DNA of 64,000 bases from Mycobacterium gastri (GTDB lineage Bacteria > Actinomycetota > Actinomycetes > Mycobacteriales > Mycobacteriaceae), in NCBI RefSeq assembly GCF_002102175.1, contig NZ_LQOX01000118.1:1-64000 (forward strand), written 5' to 3'. The notes beneath the pieces are model-generated. The model had not been told where the DNA came from and did not search any database. It saw only the letters and a program-made list of their open reading frames with translations. The stretch's first letter is position 1. Each line of letters opens with the position of its first letter. Shown here piece by piece: positions 53,071-60,916 of the stretch. Made by a program: the position numbers and the translations under genes.

Positions 53071-53549
53071 ATGACCGACCCCGCCGGGGAACGCACGACA
53101 TCGAGCGCCGGGCAACGGCTGGTCGCATCGTTTGACACTTACGACGCCGCTCAGGAGCTGGTAGATCGCATGTCCGACGGCGGATTCCCCGTCGAGCACG
53201 TGCGCATCGTCGGTGACGGCCTGCGCACCGTCGAACAAGTCACCGGCCGCATGACCAAGGGCAAGGCGGCGCTCGCGGGTGCGGCCAGTGGCGCCTGGAT
53301 CGGTCTGCTGTTCTTGCTCTTTGCCGTCGGCCTGTTATGGCTTTGGGTATGGGTGCTGCTGCTCCCATTGCCTTCGGCGCACTCTGGGGCGCTATCTTCG
53401 GCTTCGCGGCACACGCGTCGACGGGTGGAGAGCGTGACTTCACCAGCGAGCAGACCTTGCTGGCGCGCCGTTACCACGTCTATGTGACCGCCGAGTACGC
53501 CGACCGCGCCGCCCACTTTCTGCCGGCAGCGCAGAGCGCGGCTCGCTGA
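53071..53549 (+). pseudogene. Frameshifted general-stress (YflT-like) domain membrane protein
   Basis: The first part reads RLVASFDTYDAAQELVDRM, GGFPVEHVRIVGDGLRTVEQV and a hydrophobic AALAGAASGAWIGLLF segment, matching the YflT/heat-induced stress protein domain plus a glycine-zipper helix. The second part, in another frame from about 53337, reads GMGAAAPIAFGALWGAIFGFAAH, then GERDFTSEQTLLARRYHVYV and a stop, which is the normal continuation. A one-base deletion or two-base insertion near 53335-53340 would explain it. The start is the ATG at 53071, ten nucleotides after GAGAGGG. A programmed frameshift or sequencing error cannot be excluded. Confidence 0.7.
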
Positions 53550-53614
53550 CGTCGGCTTGGCACCCAGTTTGGCAGAGCCGCGTCGGCGCGGTGTACTACC
53601 TCTATGAGGGCTCC

Positions 53615-54184
53615 ATGAGCGGCTCAGGCCGACTGTCGACGGGCGTGACGATTCCCGCACAAGAGCTGGAAACCATCACCGGCCAGCCCGTGGCGGTGCC
53701 GGCCCCCCGGGGGCGTACCCATCTGCAGTTTCGCCGGTTTGCCGGGTGCCCGATCTGCAGTCTGCATCTGCACAGCTTCGCCGACCGACACGAGCAGCTC
53801 ACCGACGCCGGCATCACCGAAGTGGTGGTCTTTCACTCGCCGGCCGACGCGCTGCGCGGATATCAGACCGTGCTGCCGTTCGCCGTGGTCGCCGACCCCG
53901 ACAAGGTGCACTACCGCCGGTTCGGCGTGCAGACCAGCTGGCGCTCCCTGGCCAGTTTGCGCGCCTGGTCGGCAGCCGTCCGCGGCTACCGCGCCGCGCT
54001 GCGGCACCGCCGCGACCCGGCCTATGCCGGCGTCGGATCTACCGACGGCACAACACATTTGGGGCTGCCTGCGGACTTTCTCATCGATCCGGATGGCAGG
54101 CTGGTCGCGGTGCATTACGGGCGTCACGCCGACGACCAGTGGTCGGTCGACGAGCTGCTGCGCATCGATCGGTCGCTGGGGTAA
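53615..54184 (+). CDS. Peroxiredoxin-like AhpC/TSA family protein
   Basis: 189 residues, thioredoxin fold. The redox motif is FAGCPICSLHLHSF (Cys45, Cys48), followed by TEVVVFHSPAD, LPFAVVADPDKVHYRRFGVQ and LPADFLIDPDGRLVAVHYG, the pattern of peroxiredoxin-like family proteins. It should reduce peroxides or disulfides in the cytoplasm. GAGGG lies shortly before the ATG. The glutaredoxin-like gene starts 5 bp after its stop, so the two form a redox operon. Confidence 0.87.
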   Translation: MSGSGRLSTGVTIPAQELETITGQPVAVPAPRGRTHLQFRRFAGCPICSLHLHSFADRHEQLTDAGITEVVVFHSPADALRGYQTVLPFAVVADPDKVHYRRFGVQTSWRSLASLRAWSAAVRGYRAALRHRRDPAYAGVGSTDGTTHLGLPADFLIDPDGRLVAVHYGRHADDQWSVDELLRIDRSLG

Positions 54185-54188
54185 CGGC

Positions 54189-54500
54189 ATGGCCAGCGAA
54201 GTGGTGGTCTACTGGCGTCCGGGCTGTCCGTTCTGTTGGCGGCTGCGCAGGGCGCTACGGCGGCGCCGGCTGCCCACCCGGGAGGTGAACATCTGGACCG
54301 ATCCGGAGGCGGCCGCGGTGGTCCGCTCGATCGCCGACGGCAACGAGACCGTGCCCACCGTCGTCGTCGGCGATATCGCGATGGTCAACCCGACGCCCGG
54401 CCAGGTCATCGACGCGGTCCGCAGCCGGGCTCCGGAGCTTCTCGACCGGGTGGCCGCGTCCGCCCGTCGGCGAACCATCTTCCGGGGCCAAAGCCGTTAG
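54189..54500 (+). CDS. Glutaredoxin/mycoredoxin-like protein
   Basis: 103 residues. The active site is YWRPGCPFCWRLRR (Cys13, Cys16), followed by NIWTDPEAAAVVRSI and the cis-Pro motif ETVPTVVVGD, and a C-terminal Arg-rich extension. Mycoredoxins use mycothiol to reduce mixed disulfides; this may play such a role, perhaps as reductant of the peroxiredoxin-like protein encoded 5 bp upstream (inference). Confidence 0.88.
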   Translation: MASEVVVYWRPGCPFCWRLRRALRRRRLPTREVNIWTDPEAAAVVRSIADGNETVPTVVVGDIAMVNPTPGQVIDAVRSRAPELLDRVAASARRRTIFRGQSR

Positions 54501-54662
54501 CCCGGCTCGCTCTGCGGTGCCTCCGCGAGCACGGTCGCGTTCCACACGGCGCGAATCATTCGCCCACCTCCCTGTCGGCTTCGATAGTGCCGGGATTCCG
54601 GAGCCGGCGCGGCCGACTGCCCGGCCTTGAGATGTGGCCCCGGAAATGAGTTGGATAGTGGC

Positions 54663-55058
54663 ATGCAATTTCCGCAACAGCTCGCCCGGTTCAACCGCCA
54701 TGTCACCAACCCCATTCAGCGGAGGTGGGCCGGCTGGCTACCTCCGTTCGCGACCATCGAGCATGTCGGACGACGATCGGGCAAGCCGTACCGCACCCCG
54801 GTCAACGCCTTCGAGGCGACCGTCGACGGCAAACCCGGGGTGGCGGTTGTATTGACTTACGGCCCGGACCGGGACTGGCTGAAGAACCTCAAGGCGGCCG
54901 GTGGCGGGCGAATGCGGCGGCGCGCCAAGACTTTCGGCATCGCCGATCCGCGGGTGGTGAGCATGGCCGAGGCGGCGCCGCAGGTCGCTGCCGGCTGGCG
55001 GCCGATTTTCGCGCGGCTGCCGTTCGAGAGCGCGGTGCTGTTTACCCGGACCTCCTGA
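54663..55058 (+). CDS. Nitroreductase family deazaflavin-dependent oxidoreductase-like protein
   Basis: 131 residues of the DUF385/Ddn-like split beta-barrel family. It has the ATIEHVGRRSGKPYRTPVNAF region, where GRRSGKPYRTPV is the F420/flavin-binding signature, then VVLTYGPDRDWLKNLKAAGGG and a C-terminal hydrophobic strand. It may reduce quinones or nitro compounds with F420H2, or only bind a flavin; the substrate is unknown. The ATG at 54663 is followed directly by the domain. The decayed enolase-family gene starts 9 bp after its stop. Confidence 0.87.
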   Translation: MQFPQQLARFNRHVTNPIQRRWAGWLPPFATIEHVGRRSGKPYRTPVNAFEATVDGKPGVAVVLTYGPDRDWLKNLKAAGGGRMRRRAKTFGIADPRVVSMAEAAPQVAAGWRPIFARLPFESAVLFTRTS

Positions 55059-55067
55059 GACCTGGAG

Positions 55068-56071
55068 ATGCGGGTCACTGCGATCCGGGAGCGACCGGTC
55101 GCACTACCCGGCAGCCCGGCCAACGCGGTCGTCAACTTCGCACAGCACACGGTCTCGCTGGTGGCACTGGTCAGCGATGTCATCCGCGACGGAAAACCGG
55201 TGACGAGAAACCCGGCGGACACGGAGACCGGACGGCCGCGGCCGCCGCCCTGGAGCTGGCATGCTGGGACCTCAACGCCAAACTCGACGACGAACCCGCC
55301 TACGCGACCATCGCACGTCACTTCGGGCGAACACCGGCGCGCGCGGTCGCGGTGTATGCGGCCGGCGGCTACTACTACCCGGGACGCGGCCCGGCCGAGC
55401 TGCGCGACGAGATGCGCGGCTATCTCGATCAGGGCTACGCCGCGGTCAAGATGAAGATCGGCGGCGCCGCGCTGGCCGACGACCTCGCCCGCATCGAGGC
55501 GGTGATCGACGTGGTCGGCGCCGAACGCGTCGCGGTCGACGCCAACGGCCGGTTCGACCGCACCACCGCGACACAGTGGGCCAGCGCGCTGGCACCTTAC
55601 GGCCTGCGCTGGTACGAAGAGCCCAGTGATCCACTCGATTTCGAGCTGAACCGCGCGGTGACCTCCTGCTACGACGGCGCGGTAGCCACCGGGGAAAACC
55701 TGTTCTCGGTGCCCGATGTGACCAACCTGGTCCGCTACGGCGGCATGCGGCCGGGCCGTGACGTCTTCCAGATGGATGCCGGTCTGAGCTACGGGCTGGG
55801 CGAGTATGCGCGGATGCTCGAGGTGATCGAGGCGCACGGCTTCGATCGCCGGTCCGCCTTCCCGCACGGCGGTCACCTGATCAACCTGCACATCGCGGCG
55901 GCCCTGGGACTTGGCGGCTGCGAGTCCTACCCGGGAGTGTTCCAGCCCTTCGGCGGATATCCCGACGCCTGCCAGGTAACCGACGGCCGGATCTCCCCCA
56001 CCGACGCGCCCGGCTTCGGGCTCGAACAGAAACCCGGTCTTGCCGAGTTGATCACCGAGCTGACAGCCTAG
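55068..56071 (+). pseudogene. Enolase-superfamily (mandelate racemase-like) gene with internal deletion
   Basis: The first ~45 residues (MRVTAIRERPVALPGSPANA, then VVNFAQHTVSLVALVSDVIRDGKPV) are the capping-domain N-terminus. In another frame the gene resumes at EKPGGHGDRTAAAALELACWDL-like sequence (here KPGGHGDRTAAA, LELACWDLNAKLDDEP) and contains the catalytic AVKMKIGG, VAVDANGRF, WYEEPSDPLD, ATGENLFS and FPHGGHLINLH motifs. About 50 residues of capping domain between the two parts are missing, with a frame change near 55200. The active-site barrel is intact, but no single reading frame joins it to a normal N-terminus. Confidence 0.7.
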
Positions 56072-56081
56072 GAGCACCCGG

Positions 56082-57017
56082 ATGAAAATCGCGATAATAG
56101 GTTGCGGCGCAATGGGCTCCATCTACGCCGCCAAGCTGGCTTTAGCGGGCAATGACGTGGGCAATGACGTCGTGGCCATCGATCGCCACCAGGCTGGGGT
56201 CGAGCAGATCGCCCGGCACGGGCTGCGGGTCACCGGGCCCGGCTATGAGCAGCTGGTGCCCCTGCGGGCCGGCACCACCGCCCCGGCCGAGCCGATGGAC
56301 CTGATCGTGCTGGCGGTCAAGGCCGCCGACGTGAGAACCGCTGCGCAGCAGGCTCTTGCGATGCTGGGTGCCGATACCCCGGTACTGACCATCCAGAACG
56401 GTCTCGGGTCGGCGGAGACGGTCGCCGGCATCGTCGGGGACCGGCGGGTCGCTGTCGGGATCGCCAGCGGGTTCGGCGCGGCGCGGATCGCGCCCGCGCA
56501 CGTGCACCACAACGCCATGCGGGCAATGCGTTTCGGCGCTTATTCGTCGCTGCCGTTTGCGATGGTCGAGGCGATCGCGCGGGTCTGGACCGATGCCGGC
56601 TTCGACGCCGCCGCGGTCACCGACATCTCCGCCATGCAATGGGAGAAGCTGATCTGCAATGTGGCCTACAGCGCGCCGTGCGCCCTGACCGGGATGACTG
56701 TCGGCCAAGTGATGGACGACCCCGAAATGGGCCCGGTCAGTCGCGCGGCCGCAACCGAGGCGTGGGAGGTGGCGCGGGCATCGGGTATCGCGATCACCGT
56801 CGGCGACCCCGTCGCCCATGTCCGGGCCTTCGGCGCCGCAATGCCCGACGCGAAGCCGTCGGCGCTGCTCGACCACGAAGCGCGCCGGGTCAGCGAGATC
56901 GACGTCATCAACGGCGCGGTCCCGCGGTACGGCGCCCGCGTCGGGGTGGCCGCGCCGGTGAATACGACCTTGACGGCGGTGGCCATGTCGGTGGAAAGGC
57001 AATGGGGCGGTGACTGA
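56082..57017 (+). CDS. Ketopantoate reductase family protein (ApbA/PanE-like)
   Basis: 311 residues. The N-terminal NADPH motif is IIGCGAMGSIYAAKLA; VLAVKAADV, QNGLGSAE and the catalytic lysine in MQWEKLICNVAYSA follow, with the C-terminal HEARRVSEIDVINGAV signature. It should reduce a 2-keto acid such as ketopantoate, but its place beside an enolase-family gene suggests a sugar-acid or related substrate. Residues 24-31 are an exact repeat (GNDVGNDV) from a 12-bp in-frame tandem duplication at the second beta strand, which may disturb the fold. Confidence 0.88.
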   Translation: MKIAIIGCGAMGSIYAAKLALAGNDVGNDVVAIDRHQAGVEQIARHGLRVTGPGYEQLVPLRAGTTAPAEPMDLIVLAVKAADVRTAAQQALAMLGADTPVLTIQNGLGSAETVAGIVGDRRVAVGIASGFGAARIAPAHVHHNAMRAMRFGAYSSLPFAMVEAIARVWTDAGFDAAAVTDISAMQWEKLICNVAYSAPCALTGMTVGQVMDDPEMGPVSRAAATEAWEVARASGIAITVGDPVAHVRAFGAAMPDAKPSALLDHEARRVSEIDVINGAVPRYGARVGVAAPVNTTLTAVAMSVERQWGGD

Positions 57018-57038
57018 TCCGCTGGGCAGCGTCGGGCG

Positions 57039-58037
57039 CTACGCGCACGGAAAGAGCGCGGCCGCCTCGGCGGCCTGCGCCCACTGCTCGGCGAACAGCC
57101 CGCTCACCGCGTCCAGCGCCGGGGTCAGCGGTTCGATGGTCCGCGACACCAGGGCCCGTTCGTCGGTGGCGGCCACCGGGTGCCAGTACACGCCGTCGGC
57201 GGTGACGGTCACCTCCGGAACCAGCGATTCGCGGCGCAGCGACAGCCCCTCGGACGCAACGCCTTCCAAGGCGATCGGCCGGACCAGCTGATCCTCGCCA
57301 GCGATGCCGAGCGCGTCGAGGAACTCGTGAAATGCGGCCAGTTCGCCGGGCGCGGGGGCGGCGACGGTCGCGGCCACGCGTACCCGGAAGCCCAGCGATA
57401 ACGCGAAACGGATTCCGGCGACGGCCTTTTCCCACGAACCGGCGCCGCGGTGCGCGTCGTGCAGGTCCGGCGTGGCCGAGTCCAGGCTGATCTGCAGGGC
57501 GAGCCCGTCCCGGGGCAGGGATTCCAGCGCCCGGCGCGCCCGGCCTTTGAACACCATCGCGTTGGTGAGGACGGTGGTGGGCAGCGTCTGGACACAGGCC
57601 GAGATGATCGTGGCGATGTCGGGCAGCAGGAACGGCTCTCCGCCGGTGAGGAACAATTCCCGCACCCCCCAGCGCGCGGCCTCACCGACGATGCGGCCGA
57701 TTCGCTCGGCCCCCAGTTCGCGGTGCGCAGCCTGCGGCGACGACGAGACACAGCAGTAGTCGCAGGACAGATTGCAGTGAAAGTTGGTATAAAGCCACAG
57801 CCTGACGCCGGGAAGCCGGTCGGCGCCCAGCACCACGGCGGGGTCCGGCGGATGACCGCGCCGCACCACCACGGTGCCGGCTCCGGTCTCGTCCAGGTCC
57901 GCACGCACCAGGGTGTTTCCGGTTCGGGCGCACCACTTTTCGGCGAGCTCTCGGTCGCGGGGACTGCTGACGGCAACCTCGACGGTGGCGCCCTGCGCAA
58001 GTCCGCCCACCTGGCGCATCAAGTCCAGGATCACCAT
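57039..58037 (-). CDS. Radical SAM protein with a TusA/SirA-like N-terminal domain
   Basis: 332 residues. Residues 1-60 (LDLMRQVGGLAQGATVEVAV, then AEKWCARTGNTLV) resemble a TusA/SirA-like sulfur-carrier fold but lack the CPxP cysteine. The radical SAM core has the Fe-S motif CNLSCDYC (Cys88, Cys92, Cys95), GGEP (132-135) and a LQISLDSATPDLHDAHRG segment as in PqqE/MoaA-type enzymes. No C-terminal SPASM cysteine cluster is seen. The reaction is unknown. The start overlaps the PhnD-like gene's stop by seven bases (ATGGTGA), so the two are coupled. Confidence 0.9.
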   Translation of the reverse strand: MVILDLMRQVGGLAQGATVEVAVSSPRDRELAEKWCARTGNTLVRADLDETGAGTVVVRRGHPPDPAVVLGADRLPGVRLWLYTNFHCNLSCDYCCVSSSPQAAHRELGAERIGRIVGEAARWGVRELFLTGGEPFLLPDIATIISACVQTLPTTVLTNAMVFKGRARRALESLPRDGLALQISLDSATPDLHDAHRGAGSWEKAVAGIRFALSLGFRVRVAATVAAPAPGELAAFHEFLDALGIAGEDQLVRPIALEGVASEGLSLRRESLVPEVTVTADGVYWHPVAATDERALVSRTIEPLTPALDAVSGLFAEQWAQAAEAAALFPCA

Positions 58038-58855
58038 CGCGGGTCGATACCCTGCTCCTCGACGGCCTCGAACAACGGCCGGTATCCGTCCAGGTGCGGC
58101 GGCACCCAGCGTCGTAACCCCTCGAGTTCCAATATCTTTCGGTGCTCGGGGTCATCCCAGTTCATCGCCAGCAACCGGTCCAGCCATGGTTGGTACCGCG
58201 CGGCGGGCAGGGTATCCAACGCGGTGAACATGCAGTGGCAGTAGCCGTCGGTGCGCCATACTTCGGCCAGCGATTCGCCCATCAGCTCCGCGGCACCCAT
58301 GGCCGCCCACGTCGAGCTGCCGATGGCCGCCACGTCGGCCTCCCCGGCCAGCACGGCGTCCACCGCGTCCAGTTCGCTGCGCCCGGTGTCGCCGTGTTTG
58401 CCGATGTCGGTGTTGAATCGGATGACGTGCAAGTCCGTCTCGGCGATGCCGGCGCGCCGTAGGTAATACAGCGGCAGGATCGCCGCGTGCGCGGAGTCGG
58501 CAGAGCCGAGCGCAAGACGCTTTCCGGCAATATCGCCCGCGCCGCGCAGCCCACCGCCGGCGCGCGCCACGAACACCGTGGTGTAGTCCACGTCGGCGTC
58601 CCGCTGGGCCAGCGCGGTGCAGTGCCCGCCCGTTTGCAGCACGGTGCGCACATAGGCCAGGTTGGTGTTCCAGGCGATGTCGATGTGGCCGGCGATCAGC
58701 GAGTCGACCAGCCGACCGTAGTTGGAGTAGAGCACGAAATCCATTTGCCCATAAGGGTTTTCGGTGTCCTGGAAATAGCTTCGGATGCCCTCCCAGATCG
58801 GGACCACATTGGGCGTGTATGCCACTGCCCCGACAACCAGCGGTTCGGCTGACAT
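58031..58855 (-). CDS. PhnD/SsuA-like substrate-binding-fold protein without signal peptide
   Basis: 274 residues, type II periplasmic-binding-protein fold: VGAVAYTPNVVPIWEGI, VDSLIAGHIDIAWNTNLAYV, DIAGKRLALGSADSAHA and VDAVLAGEADVAAIGSS. It resembles PhnD/TauA/SsuA proteins that bind phosphonates or sulfonates. Unusually it begins directly at the fold (MSAEPLVVGAV) with no Sec, Tat or lipobox signal and no ABC transporter genes adjacent, so it probably acts in the cytoplasm as a ligand-binding or catalytic protein. A strong AGGAGGAAT precedes the ATG. Confidence 0.88.
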   Translation of the reverse strand: MSAEPLVVGAVAYTPNVVPIWEGIRSYFQDTENPYGQMDFVLYSNYGRLVDSLIAGHIDIAWNTNLAYVRTVLQTGGHCTALAQRDADVDYTTVFVARAGGGLRGAGDIAGKRLALGSADSAHAAILPLYYLRRAGIAETDLHVIRFNTDIGKHGDTGRSELDAVDAVLAGEADVAAIGSSTWAAMGAAELMGESLAEVWRTDGYCHCMFTALDTLPAARYQPWLDRLLAMNWDDPEHRKILELEGLRRWVPPHLDGYRPLFEAVEEQGIDPRW

Positions 58856-58873
58856 ATTCCTCCTAGAATCGCG

Positions 58874-59995
58874 CTAGAACAGCGGCAGCCCGGTGACGGC
58901 CCGGCCGTAGAAGTCGTACAGCGCGTCGGCGGTCGGTGCCATCACCGCCCCGGCCCGAGCGTCGCGGAACGCCCGTTCGATCGGCAGATGCTTGGAGAAC
59001 GCGGCGCCGCCGCATACCCGCATCGCCGACTCGGTGATGGTCAGCGCGGCGTCGTTGACCGACGCTTTGACTCCCAGCACGTGTGTCAGTGTGGTGTCGT
59101 CGGGTGAACTCACCCGGTCGGCGACCTGCGCCAGATAGGCTTCTTGCGCCGCCAGCCCGGTGCCCATCCGGGCGATCTGGGCGCGGATCGTCGGCAGCTC
59201 GGCCAGGCTCCCACCGAGGTGTTCCAGCCGGGCGCTGGTGACGTGCTTGACCGCGGCGCTGGTGGCCGCGGTCGCCAAACCCAGTGACACGGCCGCATTT
59301 CCGAGGTTGAACCACGGCAGGACCGTTTCCATCATCATCCCGAACCCGCCGCCCAGCGCGCCAACGCGATACGAACTCGGGACGCGAATGTCGACCGACA
59401 TCGGCGCCGAGGCATTGCCGCGCAGGCCCATCCCGGTGAAGGTGCCGGTCACTCGCAGGCCCGGTGTGTCCGCCGGAACAGCGTAGAGATCAACGTCTCC
59501 GGCGACGCCGCTGACCGAACCGGTGGAGACGACGTAGACGTCGGCGAACCCCGCCGACGTCACCCAGCTCTTGTCGGCCCGCACGACGATGTCGTCACCG
59601 TCGACCGTCGAGGTCGACACCGGCGCCCAGAAGTGCGAACGAGAGCCCTTCTCGCTGAACGCCAACGTGCCCAGTTTCTTCCCGGAAGCCATGTCCGCCA
59701 ACAGATCCGGCAATCCGGGCGGGGGCGCTGCGGCGACGGCGACGGCCGCGGCCACATGCATCAGATAGATCATGGCGGTTGATCCGCAGGCAGCCGAAAG
59801 TTGCGCCACCACCTGGGTGAACTCCCTTGGGCTGGCGGCCATTCCACCCACCTCGGCGGGCAGCACCAGACCAAGGAGGCCACTGGCCCGCAGCGCATCC
59901 ACCGACTCCACCGGAAAGGAACAGTCGGCGTCCACTCGCTCGGCATGCTCTGCGGCGACAGCAACGACTTCCTGCACAGCCCCCGGTGCGGTCAT
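58874..59995 (-). CDS. Acyl-CoA dehydrogenase-family flavoprotein
   Basis: 373 residues, ACAD fold: N-terminal helical domain (LGLVLPAEVGGM), middle beta domain (GTLAFSEKGSRSHFWAPVS, then SWVTSAGFADVYVVST) and C-terminal helical domain ending RVCGGAAFSKHLPIERAFRDARAG. The catalytic glutamate region of classical beta-oxidation enzymes is not clear, and the general style resembles DszC/SfnB-like flavin monooxygenases of the same superfamily, so oxidation of a non-CoA (for example sulfur-containing) substrate is possible. The ATG shares a base with the DoxX stop (TGATG). Confidence 0.9.
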   Translation of the reverse strand: MTAPGAVQEVVAVAAEHAERVDADCSFPVESVDALRASGLLGLVLPAEVGGMAASPREFTQVVAQLSAACGSTAMIYLMHVAAAVAVAAAPPPGLPDLLADMASGKKLGTLAFSEKGSRSHFWAPVSTSTVDGDDIVVRADKSWVTSAGFADVYVVSTGSVSGVAGDVDLYAVPADTPGLRVTGTFTGMGLRGNASAPMSVDIRVPSSYRVGALGGGFGMMMETVLPWFNLGNAAVSLGLATAATSAAVKHVTSARLEHLGGSLAELPTIRAQIARMGTGLAAQEAYLAQVADRVSSPDDTTLTHVLGVKASVNDAALTITESAMRVCGGAAFSKHLPIERAFRDARAGAVMAPTADALYDFYGRAVTGLPLF

Positions 59996-60903
59996 CACAC
60001 CCCTTTCCTCCGTCCGAATTTCGGCCCGGTTGCCATACTCACTACCGCCGCGCAGACGAAAACCACTGCGGTGGTGTTGGTTCCACCGAGCCACACCGAA
60101 TTCCCGGCTACCTGGGCATAAATGGAGGCCGCGGCCAGCGCTGCCACCGCGGCGGCCGCGATGGCGATGAGGCGCTGGCCGACCTTAGCCGCTGCCAGCA
60201 TCGCCAGTGCGACCGCGATCAGCACCACGGCTCCGCGCAGGTTGTATTCGCCGAGTGAGAATTCCAGCGCCCGTATGCCGACGTAGGCAGGCCAACTGCC
60301 GGCAAGACCGCGCCACCCGGCGATCAGCCCGATCAGCAACAGCACGGTTGCCCAACCAGCCAGCAACCGCTGCGCTGCCGACCGGACCGCCGCTGGCGTG
60401 GTCGCGGCGCGGACGGCGTCGACGGCGGCGTACCGGGTCGACGCCACGAACAGCAAGACGACGTGGATGCCGAGCAGCATTGTGTAGGCCCACGGCCATT
60501 CCCCGGGCGACTCGGCGACCGAAAGCCCGATCGCCAGCGATTGCCCGACGCCGATCAGGGCGGCCAGCCGCACCGCAGTCCCGGTCAGCAGCAACACCGC
60601 CAGCGCGGACTCGGTGACCAGCACCGCCCAACCGAATGCGGTGAAGTACGGCAGCACCAGGTGCTCGACGGCCCAGCTGAACGGTGTGAACACCGGATGT
60701 TCGATCGCCAGATGGGTGAAGTGGTACAGCCCGCTGTTACTGCGCTGCCCGAAGTCCGGCGGCACCTTCCAGACCACGTTGTAGAGCCAGATCAACCCGG
60801 CAAGCAGCCGCAGACCGGCCAGAGCGACCAGGCCGCCGGTCGGCGGCGGCGCCGCGGGTGAAAACAAGAAATCGGTTCCGCGACGCACGCCGGCCGTCCT
60901 CAT
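59995..60903 (-). CDS. DoxX/DoxD-like membrane protein
   Basis: 302 residues. The N-terminal DoxX/TQO-DoxD-like domain has LVALAGLRLLAGLIWLYN, VVWKVPPDFGQ and FGWAVLVTESALAVLLLTG; further helices follow to about residue 285, eight or so in all. DoxD is the membrane subunit of archaeal thiosulfate:quinone oxidoreductase, and DoxX-like proteins couple redox enzymes with the quinone pool or sulfur chemistry. It is the first gene of the four-gene operon. The longer upstream open frame overlaps gabP and is spurious. Confidence 0.87.
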   Translation of the reverse strand: MRTAGVRRGTDFLFSPAAPPPTGGLVALAGLRLLAGLIWLYNVVWKVPPDFGQRSNSGLYHFTHLAIEHPVFTPFSWAVEHLVLPYFTAFGWAVLVTESALAVLLLTGTAVRLAALIGVGQSLAIGLSVAESPGEWPWAYTMLLGIHVVLLFVASTRYAAVDAVRAATTPAAVRSAAQRLLAGWATVLLLIGLIAGWRGLAGSWPAYVGIRALEFSLGEYNLRGAVVLIAVALAMLAAAKVGQRLIAIAAAAVAALAAASIYAQVAGNSVWLGGTNTTAVVFVCAAVVSMATGPKFGRRKGV

Positions 60904-60910
60904 GCGATGC

Positions 60911-60916
60911 AGTATC
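60911..60916 (-). promoter_or_regulatory. -10 box (GATACT, with TG extension) of the DoxX-rSAM operon
   Basis: On the minus strand TGTGATACT holds a -10 hexamer GATACT ending seven nucleotides before the DoxX ATG at 60903, predicting a leaderless operon mRNA. The same bases contain the gabP stop codon (TGA), so the promoter is embedded at the very end of gabP. Confidence 0.5.
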
